A stretch of 64,000 bases of DNA from Glaciihabitans sp. (GCA_025464095.1 JAODMF010000001.1:59782-123781), one strand, 5' to 3'. Positions 24,837-34,256 are shown, counted from the first letter of the stretch. Translations and numbers: made by a program. The notes: generated by a model from the sequence alone, not told the origin.

Positions 24837-25424
24837 GTGCTCGAAGAGGAATACCAGGCGACGCACCGCCCCGTTGAGGCGGAGCGCAATCTTCCGCCGC
24901 TGACGGTGCCGTTCGAGTACTTGATCCGGGATGCCACCGCTGCCGACCTGCCCTACGTTCGCGAGATCTACAACCACTACGTCATGAACTCCACCGTGAC
25001 CTTCGACGAGAAGGCCATGAGCCTCACCGAACTCCGTCGCAAGTTCGCGCACATCACCAAGCTCGGGATGCCGTTCCTGGTGGCCGAGAGCCCGAGCGGT
25101 CAGCTGCTGGGTTACGCCTACGTGTCTCCGTGGCGGGAGAAAGCTGCGTACCGGTACACCGTGGAGGACTCGATCTACCTGGGGCCGGCATCCACCGGCA
25201 AGGGGCTCGGACGCCCGCTGCTGCAGGCGCTGCTCGACGCGTCAGCGGCCGCGGGCATCAAGGAGGTCATCTCGGTGATCGCCGACAAGGGCGCCGACGC
25301 CTCGATTCACCTGCACGAGACATTTGGCTTCAAGGAGATCGGCCACATGGGCAAGGTCGGGTTCAAGTTCGACCGCTGGCTCGGTACGGTGCTGATGCAG
25401 AAGTCGCTGAAGCCGAAGAAGTAG
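24837..25424 (+). CDS. GNAT N-acetyltransferase, phosphinothricin-acetyltransferase-like
   Basis: A 195-residue GNAT protein starting at GTG 24837. IRDATAADLPYVREIYNHYV and TVTFDEKAMSLTELRRKF match the Pat/Bar/YncA subgroup. LGYAYVSPWREKAAYRYTVE is the acceptor-site block, and GKGLGRPLLQALLDAS carries the acetyl-CoA pyrophosphate loop. Relatives acetylate phosphinothricin-like or methionine-sulfone-type amines. The short N-terminal extension before IRDAT (about 30 residues) is unusual but polar and plausible. It may be the last gene of the preceding operon. Confidence 0.87.
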   Translation: MLEEEYQATHRPVEAERNLPPLTVPFEYLIRDATAADLPYVREIYNHYVMNSTVTFDEKAMSLTELRRKFAHITKLGMPFLVAESPSGQLLGYAYVSPWREKAAYRYTVEDSIYLGPASTGKGLGRPLLQALLDASAAAGIKEVISVIADKGADASIHLHETFGFKEIGHMGKVGFKFDRWLGTVLMQKSLKPKK

Positions 25425-25476
25425 CGCGGCGACACTCGCAACAATGTCAATCCGCATTGCGAATTAGGCTCAGAGC

Positions 25477-26892
25477 GTGTTCGAACTCCACCACCTCACC
25501 GCCCGCGAACAGTGGGACTGGCTGCAGCGCGGTGAGGTCAGCCCCGCCGAACTCGTCGACCACTACCTTCGGCGTATCGAGCGGATCAATCCGGAACTCG
25601 GTGCCTTCACCACGGTGACCGCGGATGCTGCCCGCCAGCGAGCATCGACGCTCGCCGACACTCACCCCCACACTGCCGCCCTGTGGGGGCTGCCGTTCGC
25701 CGACAAGGACCTGACCCGTCGGGCGGGTGTTCGAACCACGTTCGGCTCGCGCGTCTTTGCCAATTTCGTGCCCGACGAGTCAGACGAGCTGCCGCGGGTA
25801 CTCGACGCGGCCGGAGGCATAAGCCTCGGTAAGACGAATGCTCCCGAGTTCGGGATGCCGAGCTACACCGAATCGCTCGTCGCGCCTCCCGCCCGCAACC
25901 CGTGGGATTCGCAGCTGGGCGCTGGCGGGAGCAGCGGGGGAGCCGCCGTCGCCGTGTCCGCGGGACTTCTCCCGTTCGCTCCGGCCTCGGATGGCGGCGG
26001 GTCGATCCGCATTCCCGCGGCAGCGACCGGACTCGTCGGACTCAAGCCGAGTCGAGGGCTGGTGCCGAGCGGAAGTGGGCTCGAATCCCTCGCGGGCCTC
26101 GTCACCACCGGTCCGCTGGCTCGTACGGTGGCGGATGCCGCCCTCCTCCTCGACGCGATGGTCGACGGATCCGCCTACCCGTTCACCCTCCGCGCTCCAC
26201 GCTGGGATGGCGGCGCGCTCTCGAATGCTGCCATCCGCGGCGAGGGTCGCTTCCAGCTGGGCGTAATGACGACCTCCCCCTGGGATGACGCGTACGAGAT
26301 CACGCTCGCGCCCGAGGCCAGGTCGGCGCTCGACGTCGCGCTGGGCGAGCTTGCCGCCATCGGTCACGGCATCGAGCAAATCGCACTCGAGCCCGATCCG
26401 ACCTACGCGCCGAATTTCACCACCATCTGGCAGGCGGGCGCCGCCGGCCTCGCGGTCGAGGGCGAGCAGCTTGACCTGCTCGAGCCGCTGACCTTGTGGC
26501 TGGTCCAGCGTGGCCGGCAACTCTCGGCGAGAGATCTCGCCAGCGCTCTGGCCGCACTGACGACGTTTGAGCGGAGCATCATCCGCCAGTTCGCGCCCTA
26601 TGACGCGGTGCTCACGCCCGCGCTCGCCATGACGCCGCGCCCGGTCGGCTGGTACGACTTCGAGGATGCGCCGCGCAACTTCGAGCAGCAGGTGCAGTAC
26701 ACGCCGTTCACCTCGTTCGCGAACGTCACAGGACTGCCCGCGATCACGCTGCCGGTCTACCAGACCGACTCCGGCATCCCGATGGGCGTGCAACTGGTGG
26801 GGCGGCCGGGTGGTGAGGATGTGCTCCTGGCGATTGGCGCGCAGCTCGAGCGACGAATCGGCTGGCAGCGCCGGCATCCGCCGCAGTGGTAG
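25477..26892 (+). CDS. Amidase (amidase-signature family)
   Basis: A 471-residue enzyme with the Ser-cisSer-Lys triad of the family: Lys in LPFADKDLTRRAG, the glycine/serine loop GAGGSSGGAAVAVSAG and the second serine in SDGGGSIRIPAAATGLVG. Closing family features are FTSFANVTGLPAITLPVY and IPMGVQLVG. The amide substrate is unknown; the protein is too short and lacks the context to be GatA. It starts at GTG 25477 and ends five bases before a convergent lipoprotein gene. Confidence 0.92.
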   Translation: MFELHHLTAREQWDWLQRGEVSPAELVDHYLRRIERINPELGAFTTVTADAARQRASTLADTHPHTAALWGLPFADKDLTRRAGVRTTFGSRVFANFVPDESDELPRVLDAAGGISLGKTNAPEFGMPSYTESLVAPPARNPWDSQLGAGGSSGGAAVAVSAGLLPFAPASDGGGSIRIPAAATGLVGLKPSRGLVPSGSGLESLAGLVTTGPLARTVADAALLLDAMVDGSAYPFTLRAPRWDGGALSNAAIRGEGRFQLGVMTTSPWDDAYEITLAPEARSALDVALGELAAIGHGIEQIALEPDPTYAPNFTTIWQAGAAGLAVEGEQLDLLEPLTLWLVQRGRQLSARDLASALAALTTFERSIIRQFAPYDAVLTPALAMTPRPVGWYDFEDAPRNFEQQVQYTPFTSFANVTGLPAITLPVYQTDSGIPMGVQLVGRPGGEDVLLAIGAQLERRIGWQRRHPPQW

Positions 26893-26896
26893 CCGC

Positions 26897-27502
26897 TTAG
26901 CCGTTCTCGAACAGGTTCTGCGTAATCACGGTCAGGACATCCGCGTCCGAAGCATAGAACCAGTAGCCGTTGGCAAAAAGGTAGGTGTCGGGAAAGTTCG
27001 CGGTGTCGGGGTTCGTTACGAGGATGCCGCCATCCGGGCCGGTGGATTCCGTGTAGCCCTCGGCGGCGAGGCTTGCCCGCTGGGTTTTTGCGTCCGCGTC
27101 GGGAATCGCCGAGAAGCCGTAGTTGACCGTGTTCGTCGCGCCCGAATAGGCCCACTGGCACAAGATTCCGCCGAGATCCTCGAACGCGACCAGCGGACTC
27201 GCGATCGCTTTCATGCGCGCCGCAAAGTCTTTCTGCAGCGCGAACCCGGCGCTCGCCTTGCTCTTGAACACCGAGAGGGTGGCGGGCGGCAGGATGCTCG
27301 TGCAGGTGTACGTGCCGCTCGGCGTGAACGAATCGGCGAGCGGCGCGGATGCCGTCGGGGTGGGAGTCGCGGTCGCTGCCGCGGCCGGTGGCGCCGTGGT
27401 TGTGGGCTTGGCTGAACCAGACGATGCGCAACCGGCGAGGGTCGCGACGAGGGCAGCACCGAGCGCAGCAGAAAGTGCGGCTGCGAGAAGTCGACGGGAC
27501 AT
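26897..27502 (-). CDS. Putative lipoprotein (hypothetical)
   Basis: The ATG at 27502 gives 201 residues and a clear lipoprotein signal: MSRRLLAAALSAALGAALV then TLAGCASSG, so Cys25 is the predicted lipidated residue. A low-complexity Thr/Ala/Pro linker (TTTAPPAAAATATPTPTAS) follows and then a globular domain. No recognised enzymatic motif is visible. The protein is likely exposed on the outer face of the membrane. The upstream extension in the track is non-coding in character. Confidence 0.75.
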   Translation of the reverse strand: MSRRLLAAALSAALGAALVATLAGCASSGSAKPTTTAPPAAAATATPTPTASAPLADSFTPSGTYTCTSILPPATLSVFKSKASAGFALQKDFAARMKAIASPLVAFEDLGGILCQWAYSGATNTVNYGFSAIPDADAKTQRASLAAEGYTESTGPDGGILVTNPDTANFPDTYLFANGYWFYASDADVLTVITQNLFENG

Positions 27503-27564
27503 GGGGAGAACGATACCGTGCGCTCTCCCTGTGAAGCCGGGAGTGAGCGAACCGCGCGCTTCGA

Positions 27565-28386
27565 TCAGGATGCCAGCCCGACCAGCTGCTCGCTGGCCGC
27601 CCATAGCCGGCGGGCGAGGTCGTCGTCGGTTGCGAGACGGTGGGCGCGCCCGTCGGGCTTCTGGTGATCGAAGTAGGTGCCACTCGGGGCTTCGATCTTG
27701 GCGCTGTCCGCGAGCCAGACGAGGGGCGCTGCGCCGGTTTCCACAGTGCCGCCAAGATGGCCGCGTCCGACGAATGCCGCAAAGCGCATGAGTTGCGTGG
27801 ACGCTCCGAACCGGCTGGCGATGTAGCCGGGATGAAAGGCGTAGGCAGAAACCGAATTGTGGCGTGCGAGCTCGCGCGTGAAGAGGATCGTCGCCAGCTT
27901 GCTGGTGCCGTAGGCGCGCCACCCGCCGAACCAGGCGCGCTCGTCGAAGTTCAGGTCGTCGAGACGCAGCGCGCCCCAGGTGTTGGAGTTGCTGCCGGTA
28001 GAGATGACTCTGCCGTTGCTCTCGGCCAGGCGGGGCAGCAACAGGTTCGTGAGCAGGAACGGCGCAAGGTGGTTTTGCTGGATGGTGTGCTCGAACCCAT
28101 CCGCGCTTCTCCCGCGTTCGTGGGAGAGGCCGCCCGCATTGTTCGCGAGGACGTCGATGGATGCATACCGGGCCAGCAGGGTGCCGGCCAGCGTGCGCAC
28201 GTCATCCAGCCGATCGAAGTCGGCCAGAAACGGCGAGCCACCGACGGATGCGGCTACGGCGCGGGTGCGATCCGGGTTACGGCCGACGACCGCGACATCC
28301 CATCCGCGGCGCGAGAGTTCAGCCGCTGCAGCAGCGCCGATCCCCGAGCTGGCGCCGGTCAGCACGATCGTCTTCCCGCGCACCAT
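27565..28386 (-). CDS. SDR family oxidoreductase (retinol-dehydrogenase-like)
   Basis: A short-chain dehydrogenase of about 273 residues from the ATG at 28386 (MVRGKTIVLTG); a GTG three codons earlier is possible. It shows TGASSGIGAAAAAEL, NNAGG, the catalytic Ser in ISTGSNSNT and YGTSKLATILFTREL, the YxxxK pair plus the following helix typical of the RDH/WWOX-like group. HPGYIASRFG fits the substrate-loop region. The substrate is unknown. It is divergent from the mshA-like gene, 23 bp away. Confidence 0.88.
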   Translation of the reverse strand: MVRGKTIVLTGASSGIGAAAAAELSRRGWDVAVVGRNPDRTRAVAASVGGSPFLADFDRLDDVRTLAGTLLARYASIDVLANNAGGLSHERGRSADGFEHTIQQNHLAPFLLTNLLLPRLAESNGRVISTGSNSNTWGALRLDDLNFDERAWFGGWRAYGTSKLATILFTRELARHNSVSAYAFHPGYIASRFGASTQLMRFAAFVGRGHLGGTVETGAAPLVWLADSAKIEAPSGTYFDHQKPDGRAHRLATDDDLARRLWAASEQLVGLAS

Positions 28387-28409
28387 ACTCCGCACAATAC
28401 AGTGGCACC

Positions 28410-29645
28410 ATGGGCGCCGGAGTGAAGCGGATCGCGATGGTGTCGATGCACACCACGCCAGCCGACCAACCCGGCATGGGCGACTCGGGCGGCATGAACG
28501 TGGCGCTGCTGTCCCTTGCGCGTGCGCTCGCGGACCGCGACGTCGAAGTCGACCTGCTCACCCGGGCGGCGGCAGAGCCACAGGTGCTCGAACTCTCCCC
28601 GGGAGTCACGCAGCGATCGCTCGCCACCGGACCGGCGGAGCCGATCACCAAGGGACGCCTCGTGGATGTCGCCGACGATTTTGGCGAGGCCGTCGCGACC
28701 CTCACCGGTCGGGCCTCGCCGCGCTACGACCTCATCCACGCGCATTACTGGTTGAGCGGGCTGGCGACGCTGCCGGTCGCGATCGAGCTGGGGTTGCCGT
28801 TCGTGCAGAGCTTCCACACGCTGGGCGCGATGAAGAACCGCTCTCTCGCCGAGGGCGACGAGCCGGAGCCCGAGGGCCGGCTGCGCGGTGAGGCGTTTCT
28901 CGCGAACCAGGCCGATGCCATTGTGGCCGGGTCGTCGGCAGAGGTGAACGTGCTCATTGACGAGCTACGCGCATCCGCCGACCGCCTGTGGGTGATCCCG
29001 CCGGGCGTCGACACCGAACTGTTCACGCCAGCGCGGGCGCAGGAGTCGACCCGCCTGCGGCTGCAACTCGGGCTGGAACCGGAGCGGCCCATCCTGGTCG
29101 TCGCCGGCCGCATCCAGCCGCTCAAGGGGCAGGAGCTCGCCATACGGGCGCTCGCGGAGGTGCATGCCCTGCGCGGCTGGGCTCCGCTGCTGGTGCTTGC
29201 GGGCGAGCCGACCGACGGCGCGGAGGATTATGCAACGATGCTGGCCCACCTCGCCACCGAACTCGGGGCGGGTGCCGACGTGCGGTTTGTGGGAGCCCTG
29301 CCTCGGGAGCTGCTCGCCGACCTGTTCGCCGCCGCCGCGCTCACGCTCGTGCCGTCCTACTCGGAGACTTTCGGGCTGGTAGCGCTGGAGTCGGCCGCCA
29401 GCGGCACGCCGGTGATCGCGTTCCGAAGCACCGGCCTCATCGAGTCGGTGTCCGAGGGAGTGTCGGGGCTGCTGCTCGACGCGCGGGTGCCCGTGCAGTG
29501 GGCACACGTGATCTCGACGCTGCTGGCAGACGGCGATCGCCTTGCGCGCCTGGGCGTCTCTGCGCGCCGGCACGCCGAGGGCTTCACCTGGGCCACAGCG
29601 GGCGCCTCACTTCTCGCCGTCTACGACGCGCTGGAACGGCGGTGA
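28410..29645 (+). CDS. mshA: GT4 glycosyltransferase, MshA-like (mycothiol biosynthesis)
   Basis: The frame opens at 28161, but the protein begins at ATG 28410 (MGAGVKRIAMVSMHTTP), giving 411 residues. HTTPADQPGMGDSGGMNVAL closely follows the N-terminal UDP-sugar and inositol-phosphate site of MshA, which joins GlcNAc to inositol 3-phosphate in the first mycothiol step. Further GT-B markers are VIPPGVDTELFTP, VAGRIQPLKGQELA and the nucleotide-sugar E-x7-E motif near ETFGLVALESAASGTPV. A related GT4 with another acceptor is possible, since no other mycothiol gene is nearby. Confidence 0.75.
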   Translation: MGAGVKRIAMVSMHTTPADQPGMGDSGGMNVALLSLARALADRDVEVDLLTRAAAEPQVLELSPGVTQRSLATGPAEPITKGRLVDVADDFGEAVATLTGRASPRYDLIHAHYWLSGLATLPVAIELGLPFVQSFHTLGAMKNRSLAEGDEPEPEGRLRGEAFLANQADAIVAGSSAEVNVLIDELRASADRLWVIPPGVDTELFTPARAQESTRLRLQLGLEPERPILVVAGRIQPLKGQELAIRALAEVHALRGWAPLLVLAGEPTDGAEDYATMLAHLATELGAGADVRFVGALPRELLADLFAAAALTLVPSYSETFGLVALESAASGTPVIAFRSTGLIESVSEGVSGLLLDARVPVQWAHVISTLLADGDRLARLGVSARRHAEGFTWATAGASLLAVYDALERR

Positions 29646-29697
29646 GGAGGCGAGGTTGAGTTCGAATCTCCCTCGCTTCGCTCGATCACCTGTCGCG

Positions 29698-31116
29698 TCA
29701 GGGTCGCCCGTAAGTTTCGAGCAGCCGCAACCAGATCTCATTCATCGTCGGGTGCGCCGGCACCGCGTGCCAAAGGCGGTCGATGGGGACCTGACCGACG
29801 ACCGCGATCGTCGCCGCGTGGATCATCTCGCTGACGTCCTGTCCGACGAACGTCAGGCCGAGTATGACCTTGCGCTTCTCGTCCACGACCATGCGGGCGG
29901 TGCCCTGGTAGTCATCCGCCTGCACGCCGGTTCCCGACACCGATGCCATGTCGTAGTCGACCACCCGGATGTCGTAGCCGGCTTTCGTCGCCGCCGCGCT
30001 GGTCAGCCCGACCGACGCGACCTCGGGGTCGGTAAACGCGACCTGTGGCACAGCCTCGCGGTCGGCCGTGGCCGCGTGGGTGCCCCAGGCGTTGTCGTGC
30101 ACCGGCGCGCCCAGTGCGCGTGCCACGATCACGTCGCCGGCGATGCGGGCCTGGTACTTGCCCTGGTGGGTGAGAAGTGCGCGGTGGTTCACGTCGCCGA
30201 CCGCGTAGAGCCAGTTCGTCCCTGCAACGCGCAGGGAGTCGTCGACGGCCAGCCACTCGCCGACCGGCTGGCCGACTGTTTCGAGTCCGAGATCGGTGGT
30301 TCGAGGCTGCCGACCGGTTGCGACAAGTACCTCTTCGGCCACGACGGTCTCGCCCCCGGGGAGCCCGATCGTCGTGCTGCCGTTGGCACGGGTCACCGAG
30401 GCGGGCGTGATTCCCAGCCGAAGGTCGACGCCGAGCTTCGTGAGGGCGGCGCCGACGATCTCGCCGACGAAGTCCTCCTGGCCCGCCAGCAGGGCGCTGC
30501 GCGCGATGATGGTGACCGCGCATCCGAGGCTCGCGTACGCCGTGGCCATTTCGACGGCAACGACCCCGCCGCCGAGAATTGCCAGGCTCTTCGGGATCTG
30601 CTGGGCGCTGGTGGCGTCGCTCGGGGTCCACGGTGACGCATCCTTGAGGCCCGGAATGTCGGGGAGCAGCGGATCCGAGCCGGTGCCCACGACAACAGCG
30701 TGTCGCGCGGTGAGCTGGGTGACGTGCCCGTCTGATGCGGTCACCGACACCGTCTTCACGCCGGTGAGCCTCCCATGGCCGCGCAGCAGGTCGATTCCCG
30801 CTCCCGCGACCCATTCGACCTGGCTCCGGTCATCCCAGTTGTGGGTGAATGTGTCGCGCCGACGGAGAACGGCCGCGACATCCAACTCGCCGGTGACGGC
30901 CTGCCTGGTCCCGTCGACGTTCTGCGCTGCGCGGAGCGCGATGCCGCTTCGCAGCAGCACTTTGGAGGGTATGCAAGCCCAGTAGGAGCACGCCCCACCG
31001 ACCAGCTCGCTTTCGATCAGCACAGCGGTCAGACCGCCCTGCACGGCCCGATCCGCAGCGTTTTCCGCGACGGCTCCGGCACCGATGATGATGACGTCGT
31101 ACTCCGTAGTAGCCAT
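29698..31116 (-). CDS. FAD/NAD(P) disulfide oxidoreductase (lipoamide-dehydrogenase/mercuric-reductase family)
   Basis: A 472-residue two-dinucleotide-fold flavoprotein. The FAD motif is DVIIIGAGAVAENAADRA, and the redox-active CxxxxC is in GGACSYWACIPSKVLLRSG, where SYWA replaces the usual LNVG. The NAD(P) motif is LAILGGGVVAVEMATAYASLG. The C-terminal interface has HAVPAHPTMNEIW, with the catalytic His-Glu pair. The unusual residues between the cysteines argue against a standard Lpd and for a quinone, mycothione-like or other disulfide substrate. Confidence 0.88.
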   Translation of the reverse strand: MATTEYDVIIIGAGAVAENAADRAVQGGLTAVLIESELVGGACSYWACIPSKVLLRSGIALRAAQNVDGTRQAVTGELDVAAVLRRRDTFTHNWDDRSQVEWVAGAGIDLLRGHGRLTGVKTVSVTASDGHVTQLTARHAVVVGTGSDPLLPDIPGLKDASPWTPSDATSAQQIPKSLAILGGGVVAVEMATAYASLGCAVTIIARSALLAGQEDFVGEIVGAALTKLGVDLRLGITPASVTRANGSTTIGLPGGETVVAEEVLVATGRQPRTTDLGLETVGQPVGEWLAVDDSLRVAGTNWLYAVGDVNHRALLTHQGKYQARIAGDVIVARALGAPVHDNAWGTHAATADREAVPQVAFTDPEVASVGLTSAAATKAGYDIRVVDYDMASVSGTGVQADDYQGTARMVVDEKRKVILGLTFVGQDVSEMIHAATIAVVGQVPIDRLWHAVPAHPTMNEIWLRLLETYGRP

Positions 31117-31150
31117 CTTCCGAGGTTAGACCGCAACCCGAACGCACGCG

Positions 31151-31957
31151 CTAGTTGCCGACGAACTTCGCTTCCGTGCGGTTCGCGAACGCCTCGAGAC
31201 CGATGCGTGCGTCCGCTGTCTGCAGCAGTCGCACGAGCTCCGGCTGCAGTTGCGCCTCCGCAGCCGCATCCCCCTCACGCACCGCGAGTTTCGCGTTCGC
31301 GAGTGCCGCCTGCACCGCGAGCGGCGCCTGGGCTGCGATGCGCTGTGCGATCGCCAGGCCGCGGTCCCACTGCTCGCCGTGCGGAACCACCTCCTGTACG
31401 AGGCCGATGCGCAGGGCCTCCGAAGCGTCGAAGGTGTCACCGGTGAGTATCCAGCGCATGGCGTTGCCCCAGCCGACCGCCCGTGGGAAGCGGATGGTCG
31501 CACCGCCGAACGGCAGGATGGCGCGGCTCACCTCCAGCTGGCCGAAGACAGTGGAGTCGGCGGCGATCGCGATGTCACTGGCAAGAATCAACTCGATGCC
31601 GAGCGTGTAACAAATGCCCTGCGCCGCGATCACAACCGGCTTGGTCAGCTGTCGGCCGGCGACCTGCCACGGGTGGATGCCATCCTCCGGAACAATGTCG
31701 ATGCCGTCCGGCCCCAGCCTCGGTGCGATATCGGCCAGGTCCAGCCCGGCGGTGAAGTGGTCGCCGTTGGCGTACAAGAATCCACAACGCAGGTCGGGAT
31801 CGTTTTCGAGAGTCGCGTAGGCACGAGCGAGTTGTTGCAGCAGCGAGAAGTCGGCAGCGTTGCGTTTCTCCGGCCGGTTCAGCCCGATCCGCAGCACGTG
31901 GCCGTCACGGTCAACACTGATTCGCCCGGTATCGCTGCTGCTGCCTGCATCGGTCAT
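31151..31957 (-). CDS. Enoyl-CoA hydratase/isomerase family protein
   Basis: The track extends this frame, but the protein starts at ATG 31957 (MTDAGSSSDTGRISVDRDG), giving 268 residues. LNRPEKRNAADFSLLQQL opens the crotonase fold. GDHFTAGLDLADIAP forms the first oxyanion strand and AAQGICYTLGIELILASDIAIA the second. The usual catalytic Glu around the GG(A)xx helix is not obvious (FGQLEVSRAILPFGG), so hydratase activity is uncertain. It overlaps the upstream membrane-protein gene by 4 bp. Confidence 0.87.
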   Translation of the reverse strand: MTDAGSSSDTGRISVDRDGHVLRIGLNRPEKRNAADFSLLQQLARAYATLENDPDLRCGFLYANGDHFTAGLDLADIAPRLGPDGIDIVPEDGIHPWQVAGRQLTKPVVIAAQGICYTLGIELILASDIAIAADSTVFGQLEVSRAILPFGGATIRFPRAVGWGNAMRWILTGDTFDASEALRIGLVQEVVPHGEQWDRGLAIAQRIAAQAPLAVQAALANAKLAVREGDAAAEAQLQPELVRLLQTADARIGLEAFANRTEAKFVGN

Positions 31958-32724
31958 GAGGCCAAGCCTAGGTCGCCGAGAAGCGCGAACAGGCGTCGCA
32001 GGGTGCCAACGTCGAGCAGGTTCCAGCCCTGTCTCGAGGAGAGGATCAGCCACGTGTTGGCGCGCTCGAACTCGAGGTCCGCCGCTCGCCGTTGCGCAAC
32101 CTCCATGCGTTCCGGCGTGGTCGTGTCGAGCCGCACGGCGACGTATCCACGCGCTCGCCCGCGCAACAGTCGCACGGGCCCGGCGGCCGCGGGGGAGAGG
32201 TTGCCGATTTCCCAGTTTCGGCCGACGGCAGGATGCAGCTGATCGACCGCGAGCAATTCGCCGTCGCCCGAGAACAGCTCGCCGGGGTAACCCGGATGTT
32301 CGGTTCGCCGGGTAAACCCGAGCCGGTTTGTCGTGGCGAACGCACTCAATCGCTGCCAGCGCAGCCAGTCGCGCGACGACCCCAGGCGCCGCCGGACGAC
32401 CGCGACGGTGACGCCAATAATGACGGCGATGAGTGCGACGGGCACTCCGGCCACAAGCGGCCACGCGTCGCCTCCGTCGAGCAGGATGCCCGGAATCGCG
32501 ATCCAGCCGACAGCGCCGAGCACGGCGAGCGTCACACCCAGCGTGATGGCAGCCGTGGCAACCGCGCTGCCGGCAGACAGCTGGGCGCCCAGTTGCGGGT
32601 CGGACCGCTCGTGCAGGCGAAACGCCTTCGCCTCGGCTCGACTGATCGGCCGGGTGAGATCGTCGTAGTCAATCGTCTCGAACCCCACGAAGGCATTGTG
32701 GCAGCAGTTGCAGACTCGGGACAT
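31954..32724 (-). CDS. Hypothetical membrane protein with N-terminal CxCC motif
   Basis: About 256 residues from the ATG at 32724; a GTG four codons earlier is also possible. The N-terminus has SRVCNCCHNAF, a cysteine-rich cluster that could bind metal. Two hydrophobic helices follow (AAITLGVTLAVLGAVGWIAI and PLVAGVPVALIAVIIGVTVA), then a soluble C-terminal domain with DTTTPERMEVAQRRAADLEF. It overlaps the enoyl-CoA hydratase-like gene by 4 bp, so the two are co-translated. I do not recognise the family. Confidence 0.72.
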   Translation of the reverse strand: MSRVCNCCHNAFVGFETIDYDDLTRPISRAEAKAFRLHERSDPQLGAQLSAGSAVATAAITLGVTLAVLGAVGWIAIPGILLDGGDAWPLVAGVPVALIAVIIGVTVAVVRRRLGSSRDWLRWQRLSAFATTNRLGFTRRTEHPGYPGELFSGDGELLAVDQLHPAVGRNWEIGNLSPAAAGPVRLLRGRARGYVAVRLDTTTPERMEVAQRRAADLEFERANTWLILSSRQGWNLLDVGTLRRLFALLGDLGLAS

Positions 32725-32760
32725 GGTTCGCGACACAAATTGCGAAACCCGGGGCGGGAC

Positions 32761-33579
32761 TCAGGCTGTCAGCGCCCCGATGATCCGCAGGATCGTGGGC
32801 AGGTCATCCGCCGCCTGTGCGGCATCGGCAGGAGCGAATTCGGTGATGCCGGCGCCCGCCAGCGCGAATCGTTCCCTGACGCCGCGAATGAGGCCGGTGA
32901 GCGCCGTCGTCTCGACGCCGAACGGTTCCGGGTAGCCAATGCCGCCGAACTCCGCCGGATCGAGCACATCGAGGTCGACGTGCACGTATACGGATGTCGC
33001 CCCACTCGCCTCGATCGCCGCAACCAGCGCATCCACGGTGGCTTCGTCGGGTGTGAACGAGCGGATTCCGGCACTGGCGGCGTAGTCGCTCTCCGCGTCG
33101 TCGAACGAGCGAGCGCCGACGAGCAGGATGCGACCGGGCGCGATGGGATGCGCGGGCACCAGGCCCGGCTCCCCGTCGCCGATGAGCGTGCGCAGCACCA
33201 TCCCGGTGAACGCCGCCGATGGCGACGACTCCGGAGTGTTGAGGTCGGGGTGCGCGTCGAACCACAGCACGGCGACTTCCTGGCTGTCGGCCACATGCGA
33301 GATCGATGCGAGTTCGACGCCGCAGTCACCGCCAATCGTGAGCGCCCAGTCATCCAATCGGCTCAGCGCGAGGGCCTGGCGGTCGCGTACCAGTTGCAGC
33401 GAACTGAAACGCGCCACCTTCGTGCCCTGTGATTCGCCCGCTTCCAGCGGAACGTCGACGAGAACGGTGGATGCCGTCGGCAGGTCATCACGGATCGCCA
33501 GCGCGCCATCCACGAGCCTCATTGCGCGGCTCGACCCCGAGCCCTGCCATTGCGGTACGACCAGAAAGGTGACTGACAC
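32761..33579 (-). CDS. Arginase/agmatinase-like ureohydrolase family protein
   Basis: A 272-residue ureohydrolase-fold protein. Metal-site motifs are WFDAHPDLNTP (Asp/His ligands) and VHVDLDVLDPAEFGGIGYPE (Asp ligands). The first metal motif reads TIGGDCGVELA, with Cys in place of the His of GGDH, which changes one manganese ligand. Family members hydrolyse arginine, agmatine or formimidoylglutamate; the substituted ligand makes the specificity unclear. It sits five bases downstream of the F420/NADPH-reductase-like gene, probably in one operon. Confidence 0.85.
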   Translation of the reverse strand: MSVTFLVVPQWQGSGSSRAMRLVDGALAIRDDLPTASTVLVDVPLEAGESQGTKVARFSSLQLVRDRQALALSRLDDWALTIGGDCGVELASISHVADSQEVAVLWFDAHPDLNTPESSPSAAFTGMVLRTLIGDGEPGLVPAHPIAPGRILLVGARSFDDAESDYAASAGIRSFTPDEATVDALVAAIEASGATSVYVHVDLDVLDPAEFGGIGYPEPFGVETTALTGLIRGVRERFALAGAGITEFAPADAAQAADDLPTILRIIGALTA

Positions 33580-33584
33580 GCCTG

Positions 33585-34256
33585 TTAGTTTGACACGTGG
33601 TTGCCCGGGGCGGTTCCTTCCGCACGCGTGGCTTTCTCAACGTTCGCCCGCAGCTCGTTGGCATCCTGGCGGCTGAGATACGCCGGCCGGTCACGCTCAA
33701 CGCGCCAGCTCTCCGAAAGCGGGCTCACGTCGACGGTGTCGAATCCGAGTTCGTCGTACAGCCGGGTGACCAGGGCCGCTGCCTCGGGGTAGTCGCTCGA
33801 CGTCGCCAGAGCGCGGCGGTCAGGCGCTCCGGCGGGCGCCGCGTGAGCGAGGATGTCGCGTGCGCCGATGTGGTTGAACCCCTTCGCGACCTTTGAGGTG
33901 GGCAGGTGCTCCTGCAGCAGGCCACTGACCGTCGTCTCGCCATTGTCGAGCGCGGCGACGTGGCCATCGCGCTCGAAGTAGTAGTTGTTGGTGTCGATCA
34001 CGATCTTGCCGGCGAGCGGCTCGACCGGCAGGTCATTGATGTTCTTGAACGGCACGGTGACAACGGCGAAGTCTCCGGCAGCCGCCGCGTCCGCTGCGGT
34101 TGCTGCGCGCGCCTTCGGGCCAAGCTCTGCGACGAGGTCGGTCAGCGTCTCCGGTCCGCGCGAGTTGCTGATCACTACGTCATAGCCGTGGGCGATGGCC
34201 GCTCGCGCGACGTGGCTGCCGATGTTGCCTGCTCCGAGAATTCCAATTGTTGTCAT
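33585..34256 (-). CDS. NADPH-dependent F420 reductase-like / NAD(P)-binding oxidoreductase
   Basis: The start at ATG 34256 (MTTIGILGAGNIGSHVARAA) places a Rossmann nucleotide-binding motif at the very N-terminus, as in the F420-dependent NADP oxidoreductase family; length 223. VVISNSRGPETLTDLV continues the NADP-specific strand (Ser/Arg for the phosphate). FAVVTVPFKNI, VIDTNNYYFERDG and KGFNHIGARDIL are family blocks. It may reduce F420 or act as a generic NADPH enzyme such as a ferric-reductase-like homologue. It is first in a probable operon with the arginase-like gene. Confidence 0.82.
   Translation of the reverse strand: MTTIGILGAGNIGSHVARAAIAHGYDVVISNSRGPETLTDLVAELGPKARAATAADAAAAGDFAVVTVPFKNINDLPVEPLAGKIVIDTNNYYFERDGHVAALDNGETTVSGLLQEHLPTSKVAKGFNHIGARDILAHAAPAGAPDRRALATSSDYPEAAALVTRLYDELGFDTVDVSPLSESWRVERDRPAYLSRQDANELRANVEKATRAEGTAPGNHVSN

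Noticed and set aside
27503-27922. Long upstream extension of the lipoprotein frame
   Set aside because: It would bury the signal peptide and overlaps the SDR gene.
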